Below, piece after piece: positions 18,474 through 26,585 of a DNA stretch of 64,000 nucleotides. Position 1 is the first letter of the stretch. Every line of letters starts with the position of its first letter. Made by a program: the position numbers and the translations under genes. The notes below the pieces were generated by a model. It saw only the letters and a list, made by a program, of their open reading frames with translations, did not search any database and was not told the DNA's origin. Origin of the DNA: Bryobacterales bacterium (lineage in GTDB: Bacteria; Acidobacteriota; Terriglobia; Bryobacterales; UBA6623); NCBI GenBank assembly GCA_022826925.1, contig JAJDTX010000083.1:47150-111149 (forward strand), written 5' to 3'.

Positions 18474-19560
18474 GTGTTCCTCGTGCGAATGCATCCTCGA
18501 CACGTTGTTCTTCTGGAGAGAGCTCGAGTCCAAGATGCTTCTTGATTGCGTTTGCGGTCAAGACGATATTCTGATTGCCTCGCGACATTCTGCCCCCCGA
18601 CAACGCTCGGCCTTCCCACAATATGCCGTTCTCGCGACGCCAGTCTATTTCTGCGAGTGTTGCAATTTTTTCGCGCCACTTGTCGGGATGGCACTGGATC
18701 AGGCAACCTCCAGCGCGACCAAGCGCTTGGAGTGCAACACCGTGGCTGTGGATATAGGTCGAACGCAACTCGCCGGAAGTCAACTCTCCTCGTCTCACGA
18801 GGTCCCATTCGTTCAAGCAAGATGCCAAGGATTCCCAGAAACTAAGTGCTATGGGTGCTATGTCGATCGGATCCCCGTATTCCATACCGCCTACCAGTTC
18901 AGCCGTTGCCTGATAAATCGCGCTGAGGGTGAAGAGGCACCGCGAGCGGGGTGACAAGGAGGTCTTCTCGAGCTCAACCACGTCCCGAAAGACAGGGGAC
19001 CTAGCAATGAGGGCTTTGGCTAGTTGAGCTGTCTCATCCCTATGGTCATAGAGTATACCCAGCGATTTCGAGGGTCGGACTGCATACCGGTTCAGGTCGG
19101 CGAACATCTGCTGGCATCTCGCCAACCCGATATCGAGAAAGAACACAACTGCAATCGTCTCGTCGCCGAGTTCGGGCTTTTCCCGCAAGGCACGCTCGAT
19201 GGCAGCTCGGCGGTGCTGGCCATCATTAATGATGAACCGGGCCGTCAGAGGGACATGCAACGATCCCACGCGGTTGCCCAACGCACCGTCCGCGATTCGT
19301 TGGAATTCCACTTCTCCGTCGATCGAGACAGTAATTGCGGAGAACACGTAGTTGTCTGAATTCTCCAAAATGTACCTAGATAGCTCCGGAACGCGTGAGC
19401 TGTTGAGCTGTCGCTGAGCTCGTAACTCGGGGACAAGCTCCTCGTCGTCGAAGAGAAACAGCTTAGGGAGCAGTCTGACCGGTACCATTGACACGTAGTA
19501 TTCCCGCTGAGCCTGGATGCCCCGGATCGCGGGGAAGACGTACTCACCGATGTCTCGCAA
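18460..19560 (-). CDS. dndB: DNA sulfur modification protein DndB (DGQHR regulator)
   Basis: DGQHR-domain protein of 366 aa. In studied systems DndB represses the dnd operon and tunes modification frequency. The DGQHR motif is at about 113-117, inside TARFIINDGQHRRAAI. YVFPAIRGIQAQREYYVSMV at the N-terminus and FADLNRYAVRPSKSL are the other family blocks. The start appears to be TTG at 19560, preceded by a GAGGG ribosome binding site six bases away; no ATG gives a family-like N-terminus. First gene of dndBCDE, transcribed away from dndA. A rare start codon would keep the repressor level low. Confidence 0.94.
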   Translation of the reverse strand: MRDIGEYVFPAIRGIQAQREYYVSMVPVRLLPKLFLFDDEELVPELRAQRQLNSSRVPELSRYILENSDNYVFSAITVSIDGEVEFQRIADGALGNRVGSLHVPLTARFIINDGQHRRAAIERALREKPELGDETIAVVFFLDIGLARCQQMFADLNRYAVRPSKSLGILYDHRDETAQLAKALIARSPVFRDVVELEKTSLSPRSRCLFTLSAIYQATAELVGGMEYGDPIDIAPIALSFWESLASCLNEWDLVRRGELTSGELRSTYIHSHGVALQALGRAGGCLIQCHPDKWREKIATLAEIDWRRENGILWEGRALSGGRMSRGNQNIVLTANAIKKHLGLELSPEEQRVEDAFARGTHELG

Positions 19561-19609
19561 TCTGAGCCCTCGCTGATTCTGGTACCGACCAATCAGCTTG
19601 TATCACTAT

Positions 19610-19638
19610 GTTATACTATTCGAGCAGTTGTTTGGCAA
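19610..19638 (-). promoter_or_regulatory. Promoter of dndBCDE
   Basis: Read on the minus strand, TTGCCA (19638-19633) is followed by a 17-base spacer and TATAAC (19615-19610), a near-consensus sigma-70 promoter. Transcription would begin near 19603, giving a leader of about 40 bases to the TTG start of dndB. It is the clearest promoter I found in the window. Confidence 0.65.
19612..19617 (+). promoter_or_regulatory. Candidate -10 box for dndA
   Basis: TATACT on the plus strand overlaps the dndB -10 box back to back. Its -35 region (around 19589) is weak, so activity may depend on another factor. A TTGACA at 19643-19648 is too close to the dndA start to serve as its -35. Confidence 0.35.
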
Positions 19639-19653
19639 ACACTTGACAAACAA
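19628..19653. promoter_or_regulatory. Palindromic operator candidate between dndA and dndB
   Basis: Two nested inverted repeats lie here: GTTTG-G-CAAAC at 19630-19640, and TTGTTTG (19628-19634) paired with CAAACAA (19647-19653). They cover the dndB -35 box, so a dimer bound here should block dndBCDE. DndB is the natural candidate, because known DndB proteins repress their own operon. Confidence 0.55.
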
Positions 19654-19667
19654 TCATCTATCGGCTG

Positions 19668-20810
19668 ATGATGACGCCAAAGCCAGTCTACTTGGACTGC
19701 AACGCAACAGCCCCACTGGAGCCGGCTGTTCAGCAAACGGTTAGCCATTGGTTCTCAGAAGAGATCGGTAATGCCGGGAGTCGAACCCATAGCTACGGTC
19801 TGGCGGCCAAGCGCGCAGTTCAGGCAGCCCGGTTGCAAGTCGCGGACGTCGTGTGTGCGAAAGAGGACGAGGTACTGTTCACAAGCGGCGCAACAGAGAG
19901 TAACAACATCGCGATTCTTGGAATGGCGAAGTTTGCGAGAGATGAAGGCAGAGGTCACATAGTTTCCACTGCGATCGAGCACAAGGCCGTGCTGGAACCA
20001 TTACAGGCTCTTGCGTCAAATGGGTTTGAGGTCACGCTAGTGAAACCGGACTCGATGGGGGCGGTGACGGCAGAGTCAGTGATTAGTGCACTCCGTCCCG
20101 AGACGCTCCTAGTTTCTGTCATGCACGCAAACAATGAGACTGGCGTGCTCCAGCCAATTACGGAGGTTGCATCAAAGTTGGCTTCGCATCCTGCCTTTCT
20201 GCACGTCGATGCAGCGCAAGGATTCGGAAAGGATTTGGAAGCGCTTCGCTCGCGGCGTATCGATCTAATCAGCGTGAGTTCTCACAAGATATACGGTCCT
20301 GTCGGAGTCGGTGCACTTATCACTCGCCGACGGGGGTTCAAAAGACCGCCCCTTGAGCCACTAGCCTACGGGGGCGGGCAGGAGGGGGGGCTCCGCCCGG
20401 GCACGATTCCAGTGCCCTTGGTCGTCGGGTTCGGGCTAGCTGCCAAACTCGCTCAACGTTCCGCCAAAGAGAGAGCGGAACGCACTAAAGCTATCCGCAC
20501 GCAAGCTCTAGAAGCGCTTCGTCCACTGGGAATCCGTGTTCACTCAAGGCTCGACCAGACCCTTCCCCATGTGCTGAGCTTTTCTGTGCCGGGAGTAGAC
20601 TCTGAAGCTCTTATGCTCGCAGTGAAGGACATTGCAGCGGTGTCGAATGGATCCGCCTGTACATCGCAGAGTTACAAACCAAGTCATGTCTTGGAAGCGA
20701 TGGGCTTGTCTGAAGACGCAATCTCCGGTGCCGTTCGCATTTCGTGGTGTCACATGACCCCAAACGTGGACTGGCGGTCTATATCCCGTATGATCGATTC
20801 ACTTCGATAA
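19668..20810 (+). CDS. dndA: Cysteine desulfurase DndA
   Basis: PLP-dependent cysteine desulfurase (IscS/NifS fold), 380 aa, which removes sulfur from L-cysteine for the Dnd machinery and assembles the DndC cluster. The start YLDCNATAPLEPAV is class-typical. The PLP lysine is K207 in SSHKIYGPVG, with HVDAAQ upstream binding the cofactor. The catalytic cysteine is C331 in NGSACTSQ. Tandem ATGs at 19668 and 19671 are both possible starts. It is divergent from dndB across 107 bases with shared regulatory sequence, the arrangement of classical dnd clusters. A housekeeping desulfurase is unlikely given this context. Confidence 0.93.
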   Translation: MMTPKPVYLDCNATAPLEPAVQQTVSHWFSEEIGNAGSRTHSYGLAAKRAVQAARLQVADVVCAKEDEVLFTSGATESNNIAILGMAKFARDEGRGHIVSTAIEHKAVLEPLQALASNGFEVTLVKPDSMGAVTAESVISALRPETLLVSVMHANNETGVLQPITEVASKLASHPAFLHVDAAQGFGKDLEALRSRRIDLISVSSHKIYGPVGVGALITRRRGFKRPPLEPLAYGGGQEGGLRPGTIPVPLVVGFGLAAKLAQRSAKERAERTKAIRTQALEALRPLGIRVHSRLDQTLPHVLSFSVPGVDSEALMLAVKDIAAVSNGSACTSQSYKPSHVLEAMGLSEDAISGAVRISWCHMTPNVDWRSISRMIDSLR

Positions 20811-21629
20811 TTTCTTGGAACTCGGCTAGGGGGCAACTCTACACACCCCTATATGTCGTGATCCGATACAGCTGCTTCACGCGACATCGATCGCCCAAGC
20901 AATTCGTCGGGCTCGCGTTAGGAGGCCGGCTAGAATCGTCTGCGGGACTGCGCCGGTCGCGACCGTTTGCTGCAGCAAGCGATAGAACGGGGGCCGCCGA
21001 AACGGGATGTCCTGTGTCAGAAGCGGAAGGTGTCCAAGAACCGGGCTAGCGGTGCAAGGACAGCCCCGGCCCGGCTACCAGATTCACTTCGAGTACGCAA
21101 GCCCGTGAACTCAGGCAATATACGGCCTATCCGCGGTATCGAGTTCTCAACTCGCTTAGGTTCAATGAGTCCTGGAACACAGGACGGCAGCTGGCCGACA
21201 TCCGGGTCCACATCGGCTGGCGCACGCCATCATTGATCTGTCCGCGATCGAGCGCTACTCTTTAGGCCGCTTCGCCTAGCTGGAAGTCCGGTTTCCTGAC
21301 CCGTGGGTGGAGGCTCTGGGAACCGGCTGGCGAACGGATACCCCGGAATTCCCTGCATTCGCGGTGTCTCGTTCCGGGCAACGAGGTCTTGAGGCGGGCT
21401 TATTGACAGCTGCAGATGATGGTCCGCGTGACGCAAGCAGCCAGAGCGCCTTAGCCATACCCGGACGTGCGCCTGCGTCAAGCGTGACCAAGCGCTAGCT
21501 CAGCCGCAGGTAGGGCGAGTAAAGGCTGTTAGACTCATAGCAGACTCGGTGAATTCTGGATGAACGGCTGTGTGAATATCAATAAATTCGGATTTTCCGC
21601 AGCCTGACTGGGGAAAGGTGCATCAGGGT
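20811..21629. other. Intergenic region inside the island
   Basis: About 820 bases without a confident gene. On the plus strand near 21090-21230 one frame looks protein-like (ELRQYTAYPRYRV, then LRFNESWNTGRQLADIRV), but it has no start, ends within about 60 codons and matches no family I recognise; it may be a gene relic. No tRNA, rRNA or CRISPR repeat was seen. Confidence 0.35.
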
Positions 21630-22169
21630 ATGTATGGTATGGACAGGGTCATGAACGAATACAGCCAGCTCGTCCGGACACTGGCGCTGAAACGCGACGG
21701 TCAACCACTCTACAACGCCTCGATCGATCACGCTTCGGTCGTCATCGAGAACTTGTTCAAGAGCGCGAGGCGGAAAATCGACATCTTGTCCGGTGATCTG
21801 AACCCTAGGGTGTACGGACGGAACGAAGTAACCCAAGAAGCGATGCTGTTCTTGATCTCGAACCCGAAGCACCGTATCAGGATTCTTCTCGAAAAGGACA
21901 TCGCGGAAGCGCGGAAGCTACACCCGTTCTTCAAGATGTTCTCCGGGTTTACGAACGTGGAGTTGCGGATCGCTCCCTCCGCACTGCAAAAGATGTACAC
22001 GTTCCACTTCGTCGTGGTAGACGAGGATTGTTACCGTTTCGAAAGCAACAAGGAACTCCCGGCAGCAACCGCTGCATTCGGGGACCTGGAGGGAGCAGGC
22101 AACTTGAGCGGCATTTACGATCGTCTCTGGAACGCGAGCGTACCGGCCCACATGATCCCGGAAGCGTAA
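21630..22169 (+). CDS. Small phospholipase D-like fold protein, unassigned
   Basis: Protein of about 179 aa; start uncertain (ATG 21630, 21639 or 21651; a GTG at 21618 also fits). The pattern ASVVIENLFKSARRKIDILSG, then a strand RIRILLEKD, then YTFHFVVVDEDCYRFESNK resembles half of a phospholipase D-type domain, in which a helix packs on a central sheet and the second block would carry HxK. Here the catalytic HKD is not evident (FHFVVVDEDCYRFE), so it may be a binding or sensor version. It is 28 nt upstream of a three-helix membrane protein on the same strand, so the two form a likely pair. I do not recognise a named family. Confidence 0.7.
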   Translation: MYGMDRVMNEYSQLVRTLALKRDGQPLYNASIDHASVVIENLFKSARRKIDILSGDLNPRVYGRNEVTQEAMLFLISNPKHRIRILLEKDIAEARKLHPFFKMFSGFTNVELRIAPSALQKMYTFHFVVVDEDCYRFESNKELPAATAAFGDLEGAGNLSGIYDRLWNASVPAHMIPEA

Positions 22170-22197
22170 GCGGCTTGCGCTTCTGATCAATTCTCCG

Positions 22198-22779
22198 ATG
22201 TCGCTATTGCCCGAGGTCTCTTCCTTGACTGCCATCCTGCTAGCGGTCAATCTGGCATATTTGAGGCTTGAGCGGTTCCAGTACCGGACGGCCATCCGCA
22301 GGTACGCTGTCCAGACGTTTTCCGACCTGACCCGGGAGGGAAGGGAAATCCCGGAAAGTTACCGTAGTACTACCGATTACAAACTGATCGCATCTTTGGC
22401 CGGAAAGGGCCCGCAGGGCCAAGGGCAAGGACGGATGGACAAGTTTTACGGAGCGGGGTGGGATCGGCGCTTCTCGCTCGTCATGGTATGTATCGCGTTT
22501 TTCTTGCTGGTCTTGGGGGCGGCCCACTCGATCGGACAAATGGATTGGCTGGAGGCATGCTTCACCAAGGAGCGGATCCTCTGGACGTTCTGGCCTTTGG
22601 TGGCCGCCACGGGCGTCTCCATCTTGTTCGTGTTGGTTGGAGACAAGTATGTGGCGAGCGCCGAGAAGAAGATCGATGACGCCGCGAATGCATTCAACGA
22701 ATATCTGGCCGCCGGCGCATCCCAAGCATCGATCGGGGACGCTGAATTGAGTGATTCCAAGACGGATCCGGCCGCTTGA
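22198..22779 (+). CDS. Three-helix membrane protein, partner of the PLD-like protein
   Basis: Protein of 193 aa with unknown function. Hydrophobic segments are at about 5-21 (EVSSLTAILLAVNLAYL), 94-114 (VMVCIAFFLLVLGAAHSIG) and 130-150 (WTFWPLVAATGVSILFVLVG). A charged cytoplasmic stretch lies between the first and second, and a C-terminal coiled tail (EKKIDDAANAFNEYLAAG) follows the third. This layout is seen in small membrane effectors of bacterial defence pairs, but no specific family is recognised. It follows the PLD-like gene closely and lies inside the defence island, so membrane attack after sensing is a reasonable hypothesis, not a finding. Confidence 0.72.
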   Translation: MSLLPEVSSLTAILLAVNLAYLRLERFQYRTAIRRYAVQTFSDLTREGREIPESYRSTTDYKLIASLAGKGPQGQGQGRMDKFYGAGWDRRFSLVMVCIAFFLLVLGAAHSIGQMDWLEACFTKERILWTFWPLVAATGVSILFVLVGDKYVASAEKKIDDAANAFNEYLAAGASQASIGDAELSDSKTDPAA

Positions 22780-23081
22780 CGGTAACGGTTCGAGGATTGA
22801 CTCCAATGGCCAGACCTTCTGGCGACTCCCGCCAATCAACCGACGCCCGCAGTTCGCGCCGCGGGCGTCTTGCTTGCCTAGCGAGCATGTTCGGCAGGTT
22901 GAGGGTGAAAGTCCCCTGGTTATTCCGATCTCGGCGGTGGCTGCTCGCGTGCCCAGATCGGCGTGAAGAACTCCTTGCGGACCATCTCCATGTCCGCGCC
23001 TGACATGTCGAACTCTTCCCGCAGCTCAGCGCGGCTCGGTTGGCAGCCTCGCGGGGAGTTTCCCTCACCACTTGAGCTTGG
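22780..23081. other. Region between the PLD/membrane pair and the transposase relic
   Basis: No gene called. On the minus strand 23081-22920 is an open, protein-like frame (CQPSRAELREEFDMSGADME, then MVRKEFFTPIWARE) of about 53 codons with no ATG start. It directly follows the transposase relic and might be the end of that element or an unrelated gene fragment. Confidence 0.35.
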
Positions 23082-23842
23082 CTAGAGGGCAGTCGCCTAG
23101 CGTTCTCGTTGGTAGTCCAGTCGCTGCTATTCTACGGCACCTTCGTGAGTCCCGAGGAGCCATCCATTCAGCGTGGCGGTGACTCGATGTACCGCAGGAT
23201 ACCCCCAATCTGGCTGGCGACAATGACTTTGGCCGCCGGCCATTCTAGTTGTCGCTGGCCACCCAATCCATGCACCCGGATCCACGCCCGTGAACACCTT
23301 GTCGTGTCGGTAGCCCAGTTCGCGCTACCGCGCATAGCTCCGCCAGCAGTCTGTTGGGATCACGCCCCCGGCCAAGACAGCGTCCAGCAGGAACAGTGCC
23401 ACATTCGCCGAAAAAGCGTCGGGAACCCGCTTCATCGGGACTCGTCCTCTACGCCTCCGATCACGACCAAGGCCTTCTGCTCGAGCGACCGCCCACCCAT
23501 TCCCTTCGCCTCGCTACCCAACATAGACTTCGTCCGTCTCGCTTGTGCCTGAGATCCGCTCGCGCCGAGATGCACCGCCGTCCTCCGCAGTTTGTGCAGC
23601 CAAGTCCGAGCTCTCTCGTATTGCCGCAGCCCCACTGCAGCCCCAGTGTACGGGTCCGTTTTCCTGGGCTGTTGGGTGCCACATCGCGCGGCACCGCATG
23701 GCCAAAGACCACCACGTGACCTCGAAGATCGTCCCCGACTAACCGATTCGTAATAGCGGAAGGAACAGCAGATCAAGCGCCTCCGCTTAGCAATCCGAGT
23801 CGACCTGGCCAAGCGGCACGGGCAGGCGAATCCGCCGGCCAT
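23082..23842 (-). pseudogene. Frameshifted IS1595-family transposase relic
   Basis: Pieces of a DDE transposase appear in order on the minus strand but in different frames and with stops. They are FACPCRLA, MWHPTAQENG, LRQYERARTWLHKLRR, ISGTSETDEVYVG (first catalytic Asp region), KALVVIGGVEDESR, KRVPDAFSAN, VIPTDCWRSYAR, then a stop, ELGYRHDKVFTGVDP, and finally HRVTATLNGWLLGTHEGAVE followed by a stop. The motif order (WLHKLRR, VDETYVGG-like, TDGWxxY-like, GTHxGAV-like) is that of IS1595/ISXO2 transposases, normally about 300 aa. At least three frame changes and two stops make it non-functional. It records earlier mobile-element activity within the island. Confidence 0.78.
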
Positions 23843-23983
23843 CGCAACTGGCTACGTACGCGCAAAGGACTCTTTGGCCACGAATCGCTCCTCGACCTGT
23901 GCCTTGGCGCAATCTCGCCACACGAACCGAGCCACAATATATGGTATTGTATGGAGTTAATCTGTCGGCCATGTAGGATCTAA

Positions 23984-25030
23984 TCACCGCCCCCACGCGT
24001 GCGACGTCTCATTAGTGGAACAACGAGCATCGATGCCAAGCTGCTCAGTGATCACATTCGCCAATATCTCACCACGGCCTCCACTGTTGCATCGAACATT
24101 GTCAGTTACCACCAATTGTGCCTGTGATCGTGCAATGTATTCCATTGTCTCTTCGAAATCAGCATGATTCGAAAGGCCAACAACAAAACATTGCTCCCAA
24201 GTCTGTTGTACCGGCTCTTCCGATGTTTGGAACTTCGTAAGCTTAATCTGCGAGCCAAGATGCAATCCATCATTGATCTGCTGGCTATGAAGACTCCAGA
24301 GCCGAACGAACGATCCATCTCTAGCAGCATCGGATGCTTCGATCGATCCTTCAACCACTACCTGCGGCAAGTCAAGTCCGTGCTGTCTGTGCACTTCACA
24401 CGACCAAGCGTGCCGTCGTGAGCCTACCACTGGCACACCCGCAATAACATCCTCCATCTTCAGCAAGTGTAAAGCTCGATCTAGTGGTCCAGAATCCCCC
24501 ATCAAATGTATCGGCCCTTCCCGAAGTTTGGCAATTACTAGCTCACAAAGTGCCTCTTGGGCAAGCTGCTGCGTGAAGGGTCTTCTGCTGCCTGGATCTC
24601 CATAGGTGGCATCTACCACCAATGCATCCACCTGGATAATTTCATCCAATGGCCAACCAAAATCGCCGGAATATCCGAGTCGGACACCATCGTCCGTTGT
24701 AACCTTTGTCTGCACAGCTCCAAGCATATGGTTGCTCGACACTAGTTCGATAGACACCGCCCCATAGTTCCACGCATCTCCCTTCGCCAAAACGTGTACC
24801 TGCTCACAGAATTCTAGCGACGGAAACTGATATTCCAACAGATGTCGCGTCGGTTCGGTCATCACCACATCTCCTATCAGGCTCGTAGTAAAGTCACCCA
24901 TATGATCCAAATGAATATGGGACTGCACACGAACTTTCCGTTCAGAGTGAAAGCCGTCACAACTGACTGTTGGCCCGAGCAATACAGCCCCAGATCCAAC
25001 AACGTCTACAAGATCATTCCGAACTGACAT
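23984..25030 (-). CDS. Metallo-beta-lactamase/beta-CASP nuclease-like protein
   Basis: Probable Zn-dependent nuclease of 348 aa, last gene of a five-gene operon. Metal motif II is SHIHLDHMGD (HxHxDH), motif III SSNHMLGAVQ, followed by RLGYSGDFG, as in RNase J/CPSF-type proteins. VDALVVDATYGDPG matches beta-CASP motif A, and GLSNHADFEETMEYI matches the motif C/Asp-His region. No RNA-binding tail is present, so it is a compact core. Proteins of this fold cut RNA or DNA, 5'-exo or endo. Start ATG 25030, six bases after the previous stop. DNA-repair exonucleases associated with ligases share the fold but keep different neighbours. Confidence 0.82.
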   Translation of the reverse strand: MSVRNDLVDVVGSGAVLLGPTVSCDGFHSERKVRVQSHIHLDHMGDFTTSLIGDVVMTEPTRHLLEYQFPSLEFCEQVHVLAKGDAWNYGAVSIELVSSNHMLGAVQTKVTTDDGVRLGYSGDFGWPLDEIIQVDALVVDATYGDPGSRRPFTQQLAQEALCELVIAKLREGPIHLMGDSGPLDRALHLLKMEDVIAGVPVVGSRRHAWSCEVHRQHGLDLPQVVVEGSIEASDAARDGSFVRLWSLHSQQINDGLHLGSQIKLTKFQTSEEPVQQTWEQCFVVGLSNHADFEETMEYIARSQAQLVVTDNVRCNSGGRGEILANVITEQLGIDARCSTNETSHAWGR

Positions 25031-25035
25031 GGTTC

Positions 25036-25743
25036 CTAGCTACCAATACGACCCATCATGAAATCACAAATGGAGGCCTCGAAGTTCCGGTCCCCCCCGA
25101 TTTCAACAGCGACTGGCCGATTGCCCACGAGCGCGAACTTATTGCTGCCGAGGTTCGCCGAAACCTCGCCAGCGTTCGGATATAGCTCATCGACTGCGTT
25201 TCGCAAGAGAACATTGCGTTGACGCTGTGTCATCAGTGATAACTCGTCCCGCAACCGTCTGGATGACACCGCTCCGAGCACGACATGGCGTACGGTAACC
25301 GCCGGTCGCCGTCGTATGACACGTTGGACACACTGACCGAGAGATTGTCCCGAACGATCCAACAGCTGATTGATTGAGATCATCTCGGCTTTCGTGAGAT
25401 CATACTTGATGATCTCAGAACTCATGAACTCTTGGTCGTTGGCATCGAATCGGGCGAGCTGGGCTGCAGTCGAAAATCCAATCGCGCCGCCAGAAGAGCG
25501 GCCCCAACCAACGAGATGTTGAATGGCAGGTGGCAATTCCGCAACACGCATGAACTTTGAGATCATCGATGTATCGGTCATCCGCAGTGCTGTCGTGACT
25601 TCATTTCGTGTGACGCCCGATTTGACTGCACGCATGCATAGTTGACCAACTTCTACTGGAGAATAAGGTCTTCTAGCGAACGGGGTCCTACCAACTGAGA
25701 GCAAGAGCTGATTGAACTCGTCTCGACTTAGTCCATCCAACAT
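25036..25743 (-). CDS. ParB-like helix-turn-helix protein
   Basis: Protein of 235 aa, probably DNA-binding. The N-terminal half (YSPVEVGQLCMRAVKSG, VTRNEVTTALRMTDTSMISK, FMRVAELPPAIQHLVGWG) follows the order of the KorB/ParB HTH region: cycle through a helical hairpin, then a recognition helix and an xxLPPxIxxLV element. The N-terminal CTPase segment with GERR and ENxxR boxes is missing, so it looks like a split or secondary ParB partner. ATG 25743 has an AGGAG ribosome binding site overlapping the parB-like stop region. It probably cooperates with the ParB protein encoded just before it. Confidence 0.75.
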   Translation of the reverse strand: MLDGLSRDEFNQLLLSVGRTPFARRPYSPVEVGQLCMRAVKSGVTRNEVTTALRMTDTSMISKFMRVAELPPAIQHLVGWGRSSGGAIGFSTAAQLARFDANDQEFMSSEIIKYDLTKAEMISINQLLDRSGQSLGQCVQRVIRRRPAVTVRHVVLGAVSSRRLRDELSLMTQRQRNVLLRNAVDELYPNAGEVSANLGSNKFALVGNRPVAVEIGGDRNFEASICDFMMGRIGS

Positions 25744-25752
25744 TGTATGCTC

Positions 25753-26580
25753 CTATCCTTCTAGATATCCATGTCGCTCGAGCGAATCTTCGATAAAGTC
25801 AAGCACCGCCTCTTTTTCGTCCAGCTCCTGCTCGTTCGAATAGCGTTTCAATGGCTGTGCGAGTTCTTCACCAATTACCAAGCTCAGTCTCATTGACAAG
25901 TCAGGCTTTTCCGCCTCTTCTACTAACTTTTCCAAGTCTGCGTCGGGATGGTGTTTTCGAAGCTTGAGAATCTTCTTCTGAATAGGGTTGTCAACTGTCT
26001 TAAGCTTGTTCACTAAAGCATTTGACTCGTCTTGATCATAACTGCCGGAGCCGGAAGCCACGTCTTGTATTTTCATAGCCAAATCGACCGAAACCTCGTT
26101 TGAATCTACCTTAGCCTTAAGGTCTGGAGGCAGTCCATCATATCGGATATATTTTCGGCATATCGGATATGGTAATTTGGTTTCCGATGCAACGTCCTTG
26201 ATGGTCCCATATCGTTTGAATAAGACCATGCAGAGGTCAATTAAATCCTTTCGGGTCATATCGAGTCGGACTACGTTTTCGCTAGCCGATAGTGCATAGC
26301 CTTCACCAACAGAGACCGGTTCGTCAATAATTCCCGCCATAATTTCCGATCTCTGTAGAATCTTGACACAAGCCAGATAGCGCCGTTGTCCACATACGAT
26401 TTCCCATTTCGTAGGGTGATTCAGCGACTTGCAGACCACTATGGGTTGTAGGAGACCCCACTTCTCAATACTCGCCGCAAGCTCTTCGAGGTCGGTTCCA
26501 GTATTGCTCTTCCGTGCTTGAAAGCGCTCGATCGTGAGATCAGAAACGGGAAGCGGCGCGTATCGTGAGATTCTGGGCAT
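25753..26580 (-). CDS. ParB/Spo0J-family protein, non-partition context
   Basis: ParB-type CTP-binding DNA clamp, 275 aa. The ParB/Srx domain spans about 10-110, with LEELAASIEKWGLLQPIVVC, box II CGQRRYLACV and box III SENVVRLDMTRKDLID. An HTH follows (GTIKDVASETKLPYPICRKY, IRYDGLPPDLKAKV). No ParA gene is adjacent, so chromosome or plasmid partition is unlikely. It sits between an SNF2 ATPase and a second ParB-like gene. An AGGAG ribosome binding site and a 5-nt gap to the upstream stop show coupling. The C-terminal part (180-275) is acidic and helical, perhaps for dimerisation or partner contact. Confidence 0.87.
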   Translation of the reverse strand: MPRISRYAPLPVSDLTIERFQARKSNTGTDLEELAASIEKWGLLQPIVVCKSLNHPTKWEIVCGQRRYLACVKILQRSEIMAGIIDEPVSVGEGYALSASENVVRLDMTRKDLIDLCMVLFKRYGTIKDVASETKLPYPICRKYIRYDGLPPDLKAKVDSNEVSVDLAMKIQDVASGSGSYDQDESNALVNKLKTVDNPIQKKILKLRKHHPDADLEKLVEEAEKPDLSMRLSLVIGEELAQPLKRYSNEQELDEKEAVLDFIEDSLERHGYLEG

Positions 26581-26585
26581 GATGG

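Noticed and set aside
20320..20360. tRNA-like T-loop (gggttcaaaag)
   Set aside because: It is inside dndA coding sequence and no acceptor stem or anticodon arm can be formed around it.
25753..26580. ParB as part of a chromosome or plasmid partition locus
   Set aside because: No ParA partner and no visible parS-like repeats; the neighbours are an SNF2 ATPase and a nuclease-like gene in one coupled operon.
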